A DNA stretch of 64,000 nucleotides from Triticum aestivum (Eukaryota > Streptophyta > Magnoliopsida > Poales > Poaceae). The position numbers and the translations under genes are program-made. Positions 45,789 to 56,588 of the stretch are shown here, one piece after another (position 1 is the first letter of the stretch; every line of letters starts with the position of its first letter). The notes beneath the pieces were generated by a model. That model saw nothing but the letters and a program-made list of their open reading frames with translations, was not told the DNA's origin and did no database searches. The stretch lies in contig NC_057802.1 in the NCBI RefSeq assembly GCF_018294505.1, positions 313,276,209 to 313,340,208 on the forward strand. The letters run 5' to 3'.

Positions 45789-46300
45789 ATGACGTCTCCC
45801 AGCGCCCCCAAGGACAAGTTCTTTGAGAAGGTCATCAATCCTTATCTCGCGGAGGTGCTGCAACACCCTCAAACCATTGAGATGCGTGATGGGATGCTGC
45901 ACATCCGCGATGTTGAGGGACCAAGGAGGACGGAAGCGTGGAGACAAGGCTCGAGGTAATAGAGGAACAAGTTTTCAAGTGCCAGGAGATGGTGGAGCGT
46001 GGACTTGACTCCAATCACATAATGATCACGGAGTCCACCAACAACCACAAGCTAGATGCCAAGGACATTGGGGAGGCCATCTTCAAGCTCCACGAGAAAA
46101 TCGAGCACTTCCAAGCCCAAATCTATGACCTGCAAAATCAAAACTGTGAGTATGAATATAGATTCAAGAGGATGAGTTTGGCTGCAGATTTAAGGATCCC
46201 GGAGACTCAATCATCCTTCTATGATGGTGAGCCTATGCCTTGGAAGATGGACGACAAGCCTACATCATCAACAACCCCTTCACCAGCAAAGGAGATATAA
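45789..46300 (+). pseudogene. Coiled-coil ORF downstream of pol in element D
   Basis: The ATG at 45789 starts MTSPSAPKDKFFEKVINPYL, and after a frameshift near 45935 the frame 45938-46300 continues with METRLEVIEEQVFKCQEMVE and a long heptad-like helix (IFKLHEKIEHFQAQIYDLQN), ending at a TAA at 46298-46300. It lies after integrase, where Athila elements may carry an env-like gene. No signal peptide or membrane segment is visible, so it is not env-like in composition. Function unknown. Confidence 0.55.
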
Positions 46301-47839
46301 TCACATGGGTATGGGCACTCCCCTTGGCAACTGCCAAGCTTGGGGGAGGTGCCCCGGTATCGTATCACCATCACACTCCTATTCTTACCGTTTTTCTTAG
46401 TTCAATCCTTTTAGTAATATCTTGATCTAGTAGAAGTTTTTGGTATGATCTAGTTTTGAGTTTTGCTTTATGATCCCTCTATGTAATCGAGTCCGTGAGC
46501 TATATATAATAAAGATTAGGCCAAGGGCCTTATTATTTTGCCATGATCTTGAGGGAATAAAAGAAAAGAAAAAGAATAAAAAGAAATAAAGAGATCATAT
46601 TGATCTTATGGAGAGTAATGACTTCACATAGAAAGATTATGATGATTAAAAGTTGTTGAGAGTTGACAAACATAGCTTTGGTCATCGTTGCAATTAATAG
46701 GAAGTAATAAAGAAAGAGAGGTTTCACATATAAATATACTATCTTGGACATCTTTTATGATTGTGAGCACTCATTAAAATATGACATGCTAAAGAGTTGA
46801 TGTTGGACAAGGAAGACAACGTAATGTGTTATGTTTTCTTATATCTGAAATAAACTATATTGTCATGGATCATCCAACATGTTGAGCTTGCCTTTCCCCC
46901 TCATGCTAGCCAAATTCTTTGCGCTAAGTAGAGATACTACTTGTGCTTCCAAATACCCTTAAACCCGGTTTTGCCATGAGAGTCCACCATACCTACCTAT
47001 GGATTGAGTAAGATCCTTCAAGTAAGTTGTCATTGGTGCAAGCAATAAAAATTGCTCTGTAAATATGTATGATTGATTAGTGTGGAGGAAATAAGCTTTA
47101 TACGATCTTGTGATGTGGAAGAAATAAAAGCGACGGACTGCATAATAAATGTCCATATCACAAGGGGAAATATAAAGTGACGTTCTTTTGCATTAAGATT
47201 TTGTGCATCCAGCCCTGAAAGCGCATAGCAACCTCTGCTTCCCTCTGCGAATGGCCTATCTTTTACTTTTATCTCTTACCCTTATGCAAGAGTCATGGTG
47301 ATTTCCACCTTTCCTTTTTACATTTTATCCTTTGGCAAGCTCAGTGTGTTGGAAAGATCCTGATATATATATCTAATTGGATGTAGGTTAGCATGAGCTA
47401 TTATTGTTGACATTACCCTTGAGGTAAAAGGTTGGGAGGAGAAACTATAAGCCCCTATCTTCCTCTGTGTCCGATTAAAACTCCGTAACCACAAGTATTG
47501 CGGGAGTGTTAGCAATTGTGAAAGACTAAATGATAGTTGAGTATGTGGGCTTGCTGAAAAGCTCTGACATAGGCTCTTTCTGATGTTATGATAAATTGCA
47601 ATTGCTTCAATGACTGAGATTATAGTTTGTTGGTTCTCAATGAAGTTTCTGATTACTTGACGTTGTGAATAGATTATTACTTGAGCATAAGAAAGCATAT
47701 GACAATATCCATATATGTTGTTGTTTTAAGAATGATCATGATGCCCTCATGTTCGTATTTTATTTTATCGACGCCTCTACCTCTAAACATGTGGACATAT
47801 TTATCGTTATCGGCTTCCGCTTGAGGACAAGCGAGGTCT
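46301..47839 (+). other. 3' non-coding region of element D
   Basis: About 1.5 kb, A/T-rich, no credible ORF. A second polypurine-like tract (AAGCTTGGGGGAGG, 46336-46349) lies 36 bases after the coiled-coil ORF. Confidence 0.75.
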
Positions 47840-47853
47840 AAGCTTGGGGGAGT
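47840..47853 (+). other. Polypurine tract of element D
   Basis: AAGCTTGGGGGAGT next to the 3' LTR. Confidence 0.85.
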
Positions 47854-49375
47854 TGATACGTCCATTTTGCATCATGCTTTTATATCGATATTTATCGCAT
47901 TATGGGCTGTTATTACACGTTATGTCACAATACTTATGCCTATTCTCTCTTATTTTACAAGATTTACATAAAGAGGGAGAATGCCGGCAGCTGGAATTCT
48001 GGGCTGGAAAAGGAGCAAATATTAGAGACCTATTTTGCACAACTCCAAAAGTCCTGAAACTCCACGGAAGTTATTTTTGGAAATAATAAAAAATACTGAG
48101 CGAAGAAAATACCAGAGGGGACCCACACCCTGGGCATGAGGGTTGGGGGCGCGCCCTACCCCCTGGGCGCGCCCCCTGCCTCGTGGGCCCCCTGGGGGCC
48201 CTCCGGTGCCCATCTTCTGCTATATGAAGTCTTTCGTCCGAGGAAAAATCATAAGCAAGCTTTCGGGACGAGACTCCGCCGCCACGAGGCGGAACCTTGG
48301 CGGAACCAATCTAGGGCTCTGGCGGAGCTGTTCTGCCGGGGACACTTCCCTCCGAGAGGGGGAAATCATCGCCATCGTCATCACCAACGCTCCTCTCATC
48401 GGGAGGGGGCCAATCTCCATCAACATTTTCACTAGCACCATCTCCTCTCAAACCCTAGTTCATCTCTTGTATCCAATTCTTGTCTCTAAGTCTGAGATTG
48501 GTACTTGTAGGTTGCTAGTAGTGTTGATTACTCCTTGTAGTTGATGCTAGTTGGTTTATTTGGTGGAAGATCATATGTTCAGATCCTATATGCATATTAA
48601 TACTCCTCTGATTATGAACATGAATATGCTTTGTGAGTAGTTACGTTTGTTCCTGAGGACATGGGAGAAGTCTTGCTATTAGTAGTCATGTGAATTTGGT
48701 ATTCGTTCGATATTTTGACGAGATGCATGTTGTCTCTCCTCTAGAGGTGTTATGTGAACGTCGACTACATGACACTTCACCATTATTTGGGCCTAGAGGA
48801 AGGCATTGGGAAGTAATAAGTAGATGATGGGTTGCTAGAGTGACAGAAGCTTAAACCCTAGTTTATGCGTTGCTTCGTAAGGGGCTGATTTGGATCCATA
48901 TGTTTCATGCTATGGTTAGGTTTACCTTAATACTTCTTTTGTAGTTGCGGATGCTTGCAATAGGGGTTAATCATAAGTGGGATGCTTGTCCAAGTAAGGA
49001 CATCACCCAAGCACCGGTCCACCCACATATCAAATTATCAAAGTACCGAACGCGAATCATATGAGCATGATGAAAACTAGCTTGACGATAATTCCCATGT
49101 GTCCTCGGGAGCGCTTTTCTCTATATAAGAATTTGTCCAGGCTTGTCCTTTACTACAAAAAGGATTGGGCCACCTTGCTGCACTTTATTTACTTTTGTTA
49201 CTTGTTGCTCGTTACAAATTATCTTATCACAAAACTATCTGTTGCCTATAATTTCAGTGCTTGCTGAGAATACCTTGCTGAAAACCGCTTATCATTTCCT
49301 TCTGCTCCTCGTTGGGTTCGACACTCTTACTTATCTAAAGGACTACGATAGATCCCCTATACTTGTGGGTCATCA
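47854..49375 (+). repeat. 3' LTR of element D (1522 bp)
   Basis: Pairs with 39114-40622; about 40 substitutions and an 11-base insertion near 48297. Confidence 0.93.
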
Positions 49376-49380
49376 ATAGG
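49376..49380. repeat. Right TSD of element D (ATAGG)
   Basis: Copy of 39109-39113. Confidence 0.95.
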
Positions 49381-50182
49381 GGGCCCTCATCTTCACTTTT
49401 TACCCCTGCTTGTTCCTCTTCATCTCCTTTCTCGCGATGCCACTGTGACCCGAGCTCCGCCGCCGCTGTCGAACCTTCTTCAACTACTCCGACCCAGGCC
49501 GCTGCCCTGAACGAACCAGAGACCCATGGCACACATCCGCAGTCAATCAGCATCCCAGGGTACCCATCTTCTTCTGCTTTAGATTCGCATTAGGGTTTCT
49601 CAGTTCTTCGGTGTTTGTCGGAGTTCATCACGCTTGTCGGCCACTCGTCCACTATGTCGCCGTGTTTGAACAAAAATGCGATGCTAAAATCATGCTTTAA
49701 TCATCTTAATACCTTCTGTCGACCATAGATCCAGTCCCTTCGGTGGAGATCCAATCCCCAATATAGTAGTTCTTCCACTGTATTTTAGAGCTACTAATTT
49801 CCTTCTTTTTCTTGGACTGCCGTAGATCCAACATTATATAACCGATCTGTGAAATCTATTTGTCCAACACTTAGTGAAAATTTACTCACTTCCCAGATCT
49901 TATAACCATCTGTCCGACCACTTGTTGTATAGGCGGCTCAAACGTAGATATGTTATAACCCGGAAAAACACCACCCGACTCTTTGATAGAAGATTTAATC
50001 CGCCGATATATGTCAAATATCGGTATCACCCAGTTTCACCTTGCCGGCTTAATCATGCCAATCTCTTCTTCCGTAACATGTAATATTTGCACCTGAACCA
50101 ATTTGCTTTAATAAACTTGCCTTCCTCTGACTATAAGGCATCTTACCTTCATAAGTTTGATCCGCCAATATCTCATTTTCAG
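49381..50182 (+). other. Leader and first intron of F antisense gene
   Basis: Begins pyrimidine-rich, as expected just after a transcription start. A splice acceptor TCTCATTTTCAG ends at 50182. Short ORFs only; the donor site was not fixed. Confidence 0.5.
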
Positions 50183-51623
50183 GCTTTTCATGGAAAAAAT
50201 GACTAAGACCGTGACTGCATGCAACTGGACTGCTTCAACCGTTACAGAGCAGACCTTGAACGAATATGTTCAAACGGGTGTCTTAGCAGCCAAGAATGTT
50301 ATCCACTGGCGAGCTCCGGGGACGGAGATTAGACCTGAGCCAAAGTAAGGCGAGGTTGTGGTTTTTGCTGATCATATGCTCCGGGGTTTTTCTCCACCCG
50401 GCTCAAAATTCTTTCGTGATGTTCTGCACTTTTGCAACTTCACCCGCAAGACATCGGCCCAAACTCTGTTTCCAACATCTGCAACTTCCAAGTTTTTTGC
50501 GAAGTATACCTTCGAGAGGAGCCCAGTGTTGATCTTTCCAGAGAGCACTATTATTTGAACTGCCAGACCGAGTTCACAGATGGGCCTAGCTTAGAACTTG
50601 GGGGAATTTCCATTCAAAGGCGCAAAGAAGCCACCTTCCCTTTGGCCCAACTTCCTAGTCACCCTAAAGTCTGGAACCAAACCTGGTTTTATTTTCAAGA
50701 TACATCTCCAGCCGATGAGAATCCTCTGTCAGGTTTCCATGACAGTCGGCTTAGCTCAAGACATCCACTCCTAGACCGGATCAGCACTAAGGAGCGAGCT
50801 AAATATATGCCCACTTTTTCAAAGATCAGAGCCTTGATGGCTAATGGTTTAGCTGGAGTCGATTTAGTCCGATGCTGGGTCAACTGGAGGATTTTGCCCT
50901 TGAGTCGCCGGTCCGGCTTAATGTGTGAAAATACTGGTGACGTGAAAGACCCACAACGTCATTTCAACATCCGGCTAGAAGATAGTGAGATCAACAAGAT
51001 GACAAAAAATGCTCCTTGGGGAGAACTTGGAAACTTGTAGCAAGGTGGGGCTGAATCAATTTTGCACCCTTAACCCAGCTCCAGCTGTAAGTACTTGAAA
51101 CTATTTTTACTTTATCAACTATTCATACATTGCCTTTTCCTTATTATCACTTGTTTTCTTTAGGCCAACTCCTCTTTCTGGAACAAGAAACTCCAGGATA
51201 AGCCGGCCAAGAAGGTCAGGGCAAAGAGCAAGGCTCCCAAGAAGCCTGCCAAGAAGAAGACATATGCAATTGATCCATTTACTCTGGATGATGAGTCAGA
51301 GGTAGAACTTGACTCCCTTGGCTCCTTTTTGTACATCTTATTGACTCTGATTGCTATCAGGGTGACGCGGAGGCCAGCCACGCAGATGGTGAAGAGGTAA
51401 CCATCCTTTCCTCTGACTCAGAACCTCTGCCAAGACAAAAGGCTTGACAAGCGAGCCAGAAAGTAAGGTTTTCGCACCCTTTAGCTTACTTGGATCCCAA
51501 CTTTATTTTGTAGAAACAACAACACGAAGTTCGCCACACAACCCGGAACAACGGTTGTCGAAATCTTTACTCTAGCTTACCCAACACGCAGGTTCCTTGA
51601 AAGTGCCGAAATGAGGTGCCACA

Positions 51624-51628
51624 AAATT
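51624..51628. repeat. Left TSD of element E (AAATT)
   Basis: The partner 60074-60078 is GAATT: four of five bases agree, so one copy has mutated. Confidence 0.7.
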
Positions 51629-52532
51629 TGTCGGATCTGGGGTTCCGGCAAAACCCTCAAGGTTCGAACACTGGGGTGCGCATGAAGATCTCCCCCTACC
51701 GAATCACGCCCTCAACCTCGCTAAGATCTCTAAGGCTAGCTCGACGAATTCGCAACACAAGGGACAGAAGATTTATACTGGTTTGGGCCACCGTTGCGGT
51801 GTAATACCTTACTCCGGTGTGGTGTGGTGGATTGCCTCTTGGGCTGTGGATGAACAGTACAAGGGGAAGAACAGCCTCCTAAGGTGAGGTGTTCTTGTGC
51901 TTGGTGGGTGTGAGGACGGAGTGGATCCAGTCCAAGACGAGTTGCCTCCTACTGTGGTGGCTAGTCCTATTTATAGAGGCCCTGGTCCTCTTCCCAAATA
52001 TTGAGCGGGAAGGGAGCCAACAACGGACAGTTTGAAAGGGGACAACTAGTACAAGCTATCCTGACAAAAGCAGTCTTCGCCTGCAAAAGGCTCTGGTGGT
52101 GACACTGCCTTGGGCTCCATGGTGACCTCCGTCTTGCCGTCCTGCTGGTCTTGGTCTCGTTGCACCGATATGGAAACCTTTGCTTGACGCCTCGGTACTC
52201 CTCGCCTGCGCTTGCCTCCTTAGCACCAAAGAGGAAACAAGGACACTGTGCATGCTGGCGCCCGCCTGGGGCCCGCCTGATCTTGATCGTCATGGCTCAC
52301 GTCATTGGAACCTCGCGAGGTTTGCCTTGCCTTGAACTCTCTGCCCCTCGCGAGTCAGCCTGGTGAGGCCGCTCCCGAGGAGGTCTTGTGTCGTCCGCCT
52401 CGTGAGGCTTGGCCCCTCGCGAGGGTCTTGAACGCTTGCTGGTGAAGATGGGCCGTACGGGCCCGCTCGCAGAGCCACGCTGTGGGCCGCAGGCAGGCAA
52501 GTCTGGGGACCCCCGTTCCCAGAACGCCGACA
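51629..52532 (-). repeat. 3' LTR of element E (904 bp)
   Basis: Plus strand TGTCGGATCTGGGG...GAACGCCGACA. A TATA box (minus strand CTATAAATAG) lies at 51968-51977, with a copy at about 59508-59517. The tract after it on the plus strand (GTAGCCCCCGGGCCC) is the reversed polypurine tract. Confidence 0.9.
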
Positions 52533-52774
52533 GTAGCCCCCGGGCCCAAGGCGCGCTCGGGCTTGGCTTCGAGGCGAAGCCAAAGGACAAGTGCGGAGCG
52601 CCGCGGGCCACAATAGCCTGCGGCCTTGGTCGACGCGCGGCGGTTGATTGGACGTGGGCGTCTCCGCTTCCCCATGCTGCCTCGGCAACTGCCGGACTTG
52701 ACGAGTTACTGCTGCATGCAAGGAAAACCATCATTAGCTGTGATCGTGGGGGGCGCTGGTTGGCCTTCTCCTGC

Positions 52775-52781
52775 TATAAAT
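52775..52781 (+). promoter_or_regulatory. TATA box of E antisense gene
   Basis: TATAAAT, 92 bases upstream of the ATG at 52867, on the strand opposite to gag-pol. Confidence 0.65.
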
Positions 52782-52866
52782 GGGGAGGGGGGCAGAGCCC
52801 CCGTAGCCCATCTCTTCTTGTTCCACTCGCTTCTTCCTTCTTGCTCCATTGCCAGCAGCGACTCCA

Positions 52867-53633
52867 ATGGCTCCGTCGAGGAGGTTCTCTGCCGCGGAGA
52901 AGGGGAAGGCTCCTCACGAGGGCCCCGGCTCCCCGGCGCCCAAGCATGGACGCGGTCGTCCCCGCAAGCACATCGCGACCCCCGCCGCGGCCCCCCGCGG
53001 CCACGGTGGCGTCGCTTCGCGTGCCAGGGGTCGCTCCGGTCATGGTAGCCTTGCCGATGAAGGGAGACGCGCTGTGGTAGTGCGGCCTCCCCGGCAGCGC
53101 TTCCACTCGACAGAGGTGCTCCGGAGTTCGTTGTCTGGTCGGAAAACCCGGCCGGCAACTGGCTTCAGCTCCGGCGCTTCTTCGCCGTCGAGATGCCGGC
53201 CTCGGGTCCAGGTGGGCTCTGGCTACAGGCGGATGGCTGCAGCAGCAAGGCTTCCTGGGTTGCGGTAGAGGTATCCATCACAGACAACATAGCTCTGGCC
53301 CGCGGCTGGCAGACGTTCGCCCGCGCGCACGGCCTGGGCAGGCGGTGCACCGTCCATTTCAAGTATGACGGTGATGCGACCCTCTATGTGAGGGTGTTTG
53401 GGGAAGATGGTCGCCATGCCGGGTGCTGCCCCGAGGTCAACGATGGCGAGGAGGTGCTCGGCCTTGGCGAAGGTCGTGACGAGGATGAGGGCGAACCCGC
53501 CCTTGGTGCCGACCGTCTCGTCCAGCTACGACGGCTCTTCCCCTGGCGACAGCTCCAGCAGTGGTGGCTACGACCAGCCGCCGTGCCCACTTCGAAGGCG
53601 GCAGCAGGTCGTCTCATCGCCGCGCCTCCGTGA
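52867..53633 (+). pseudogene. Antisense gene of element E: AT-hook plus B3-like DNA-binding domain, frameshifted
   Basis: From ATG 52867 the frame encodes MAPSRRFSAAEKGK and an AT-hook (KHGRGRPRKH, residues about 26-35), a minor-groove DNA-binding motif. Near 53114 a one-base loss shifts the frame. The continuation, to a stop at 53631-53633, carries a domain that looks like plant B3: FVVWSENPAGNWLQL, an Ala/Gly-rich middle, then GWQTFARAHGLGRRCTVHF and KYDGDATLYVRVFG, the B3-type 'W..F...H.L..G....F.Y.G...F.V.VF' pattern. A Ser/Gly-rich tail (GDSSSSGGYDQPP) lies in a third frame around 53530. B3 proteins bind DNA in the nucleus; here the assignment is by motif reading only. A TATA box precedes it. 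Confidence 0.65.
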
Positions 53634-54484
53634 AGCGCGAGGAGGGGTCTGGCTGAGCTCGGGACGGCGCCTGGAGCCCGTCCCCATGGACCGCTATAGG
53701 GGCAAGCACCGCTTTTATTTTGTTCTTCCTTTCCCTCCTGTATCAAGAAAGAAAACAGTATGGGCCCCGGAGGGGCATGCATCGAACTATGATTTTTCAA
53801 TCATTATGCTATGTTTATCGTTCCTGTGTTGTGTCATTGTTTTGTGTAGAGATAGCTTAGCTTGATATGTTCGGGGTAGTCTCCTCTTCACGAGGCACTT
53901 GTTTCCTGGTGCCTGTCAAGGCCTCCTTGACTTGGTGGGCGCTTAGGAATTGCAAAAAATTCATCAGGAGGCTCGCTAGGAGGCTTATCGCTCACCCAAG
54001 CTTTGGTCATAGGCGTCGTTGGCCTTGGCCCAATGCTTCATATCGTGGTACCCGTGGGGCACGAATTACGAGAGGTGCGCCAGCTTGTGGGCTCGAACGA
54101 GGGTGCCTCGCGAAAAGCAGACGAAAAGCAGAAGGAGGAAAAGTGCTCACGAGGGCACCTATCCATCCCCCTCGCGAGGTATGCGAGAGAGAGTACAGGC
54201 CAAACTTGGAGGCGAAAACAGAGGCAGAAGGCCACGGAAAACAAATCAGCAAAGAATGCCAGAAGGAAACTTCAATTAAAAAAGGGGCGAGCCAACTTCG
54301 GAAAGCAAATGAAAAGCCGCGTCCGGCACCTAGTCTAGTGTTCATGTCTTCTCACCAGCGCGGAGCTAAGTGCTGCCACTAGGATGTGGGAGGGAGCCCC
54401 CGAGGCCCGAGGGCGGCACTCCTGAGACTCCGGGGTGTGTACAGCCCACTCATTATTACATGAGAGTGTCACGAGCAGAGACCT
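53634..54484. other. Spacer between antisense gene and pol of element E
   Basis: Non-coding 3' flanks of two converging genes. Open frames here are GC-rich shadows without domain-like features. Confidence 0.65.
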
Positions 54485-55872
54485 TCATAGGCACTGGGAC
54501 TTCTTCACATGCGCTGGGCCTTTCTTCATGGGTAGAACCCCGTCCTGTGTCTCCAGGCGCGCGGCGCCAGGCCTGGAGACATGGACGACCTTGAATGGGC
54601 CCTCCCACATGGGTGAGTGCTTATGTAGCCCTTCCCTGGAGAGCAACCGCCTCAGGACGAGGTCGCCCACCTCGAGCGTCCTGGAGCGGACGCTGCGATA
54701 GTGGTACCGCCGTAGCGCCTGCTGGTATCTTCCCGCCCGCAGTGCAGCTCCGCGGCGGTGTTCCTCCCCTAGCACAAGGTCCATACCCCGCGTGGCGTCC
54801 TGCTGCATCTCATCGAACGCTAGGACCCGTGCGGAGCAATGCGTGACCTTGTGAGGGAGAACCGCTTCTGCCCCATAGACGAGGAAGAATGGGGTCTCGC
54901 CCATTGGCTTGGTGGCAGTGGTGCGGATGGACCACACTACGGACTGGAGCTCGTCGTGCCAGCCCCTGCCGCAGGCTTCGAGCTTCTTCTTAAGGTCCTG
55001 GTCTTGAGGCCTCTCAGGACCTCCGCGTTGGCGCGTTCGGCTTGGCCATTGCTCCGGGGGTGCGCCACCGAAGCGTAGCAGATCTGCGTTCCAAGGTTAG
55101 CATAGTATGTTTTGAAGAGATTACTGGTGAACTGCGAGCCATTATTGGTGATGATGCGGTTGGGGACCCCAAAACGGCTTACAAGGCCCTTGATGAACTT
55201 GACTGCGGAGCCAGCTGGGATGGTGCGGACGGCTTCCACCTCCGCCCACTTGGTGAACTTGTCGATGGCAACGTAGAGGTATCGGTAGACCCCAGGCGCT
55301 CGAGGGAACGGGCCCAGGATGTCCAGTCCCCAGACTGCGAACGGCCACGAAAGCGGAATGGTCTAGAGGCCCTGAGCTGGCTGATAGATTTGCTTGGCGT
55401 GGAATTGGCAGGCCTCCCAGGACTTCACCAGCTCGGCTGCATCATTGAGCATCGTAGGCCAGTAGAATCCGCCGCGGAATGCCTTGCCGACGAGAGTTCG
55501 TGATGACGAGTGGTGCCCGCAATCCCCTCCGTGTATGTCGGCTAGCAGCTCCTTCCCCTGTTCCCTGGAGATGCAATGCAGTGAAACGTCATTTGGCCGC
55601 TTCCTGTATAACTCACCGTCCCTGGTGCAGTATGTTGTGGCCTGCCGGGCCACGCGCTCCGCGTCCTCCTCCTTCTCCGGCAACGCCCCTTGCACCAGGT
55701 ATTCCTTGAATTCCTTGGTCCAGCATCCCTCCTGGGGCTCGAGCGCCAAGAGTAGACGCGCTCCCGAAGTCGGGCCACAGGCTGGGGCTCCCGTGGCTGG
55801 TGGCTGCGGGAGCTCCTCCTGAGGCTGCGCTGTCCTTGAAAGCGGTGGTGTTGCTGATGGCTTGAAGAGCAA
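54485..55872 (-). pseudogene. pol: Integrase of element E
   Basis: HHCC region with DIHGGDCGHHSSSRTL and WEACQFHAKQ, where the first Cys of the CX2C pair reads Trp. Core: first Asp in a GLDILGPFP-type motif near 55325, then IITNNGSQF, where the catalytic Asp is Asn, then HPRSNGQAERANAEVL with Glu. A frameshift near 54940 leads to the C-terminal part with PFFLVYGAEAVLPHKV, EVGDLVLRRL and WEGPFKVVHV, with a stop at 54485. Two metal-site defects make activity unlikely. Confidence 0.88.
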
Positions 55873-56588
55873 TTCCTCGAAGACGCCAGGCTCTTGGGGC
55901 TATCGCTTGGATCCCCTTCTGGCGATGTCGTCAGCTTCCTTGTTGGTGCCACGGGGCACGTGCTGCAACTCCAGGCCCAAGAACTGCTTCTCCATCTTGC
56001 GCACCTCCGTGAGGTATGCCTCCATGTGTTCTTCTTTCGGCTCGTATACCTTGTTGGAGAAGTTGACGAGGAGCTGCGAATCGCCCCTGATGGTGAGGCG
56101 CTTTACCCCCAGGGCCGCCGCAGCCTTCAGGCCGACTATAAGACCTTCGTACTCCGCAATGTTGTTGGAGACCTTCTCGCCCTGCTAGAAGCAAAGCTGC
56201 ACAGCGTAGTAGAGCTTGTCCTGAGTGGGCGAGATGAGCACTGCTCCAGCCCCTGCGCCCTGGCGCGCGAAGGCACCGTCGAAGTACATACCCAGCCATC
56301 GGGCGCCTCACTTCCCGGCAAGAGGGACCGATCCTCGCCTACTTCAAGCACCGGGGTGTCCGTCCATTCTGCCAGGAAATCGGCGAGCGCGGCTCCCTTG
56401 AGGACCCTGGTGGTGCTGAACTCCAACTGGAATGCTTGTAGCTCGATGTTCCACTCGGCGACCCTCCCGGCAGAGCTGGGGCTCCTGAGCACCCTTTCCA
56501 ACGGATAGGCTGAGACGACCTTGATGGGGTGACCTCGGAAGTAGTGCCGCAGCTTGCGCGAGGCCACCAAGAGCGCGAGTAAGAGCTT
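55873..56588 (-). pseudogene. pol: RNase H region of element E
   Basis: 56136-56570 holds VASRKLRHYFRGHPIKVV and FSTTRVLKGAALADFLAEW. After a one-base shift near 56300 the RNase H motifs YFDGAFARQGAGAG, NIAEYEGLIVGLKA, IRGDSQLLV and NKEADDIARRG can be read, with a TAG near 56186. Catalytic Asp-Glu-Asp-Asp residues are present. A TAG at 56589-56591 separates this from the RT block, where related copies would have Gln (CAG). Confidence 0.82.

Larger units (their letters stand above)
39114..49375 (+). mobile_element. Element D: full-length Athila-lineage Gypsy (10262 bp)
   Basis: LTRs at 39114-40622 and 47854-49375, primer-binding site, gag, protease, RT, RNase H, integrase, a further ORF and polypurine tract, all plus strand, with a perfect ATAGG TSD. 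The RT box FMDDFSVYG and LTR start TGATACGTC place it in the Athila lineage. LTRs differ at roughly 40 positions by eye (near 2.8%). Gag-pol is one frame broken by stops at 41605, 42444, 42999, 43029 and 44451 and frameshifts near 42175 and 44935. Confidence 0.93.

Noticed and set aside
45789..46300. Envelope protein gene in element D
   Set aside because: No signal peptide, no membrane segment, no cleavage site; composition is coiled coil.
52302..52734. Long minus-strand frames in E LTR
   Set aside because: Several frames are open at once because the DNA is GC-rich; no domain features.
52867..53633. A host B3 transcription factor gene
   Set aside because: It sits between the polypurine tract and integrase of a complete LTR element with a near-perfect TSD, so it belongs to the element, whatever its origin.
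53867..54382. 171-codon plus-strand frame in element E
   Set aside because: Overlaps other open frames, low-complexity charged composition; lies in the spacer between converging genes.
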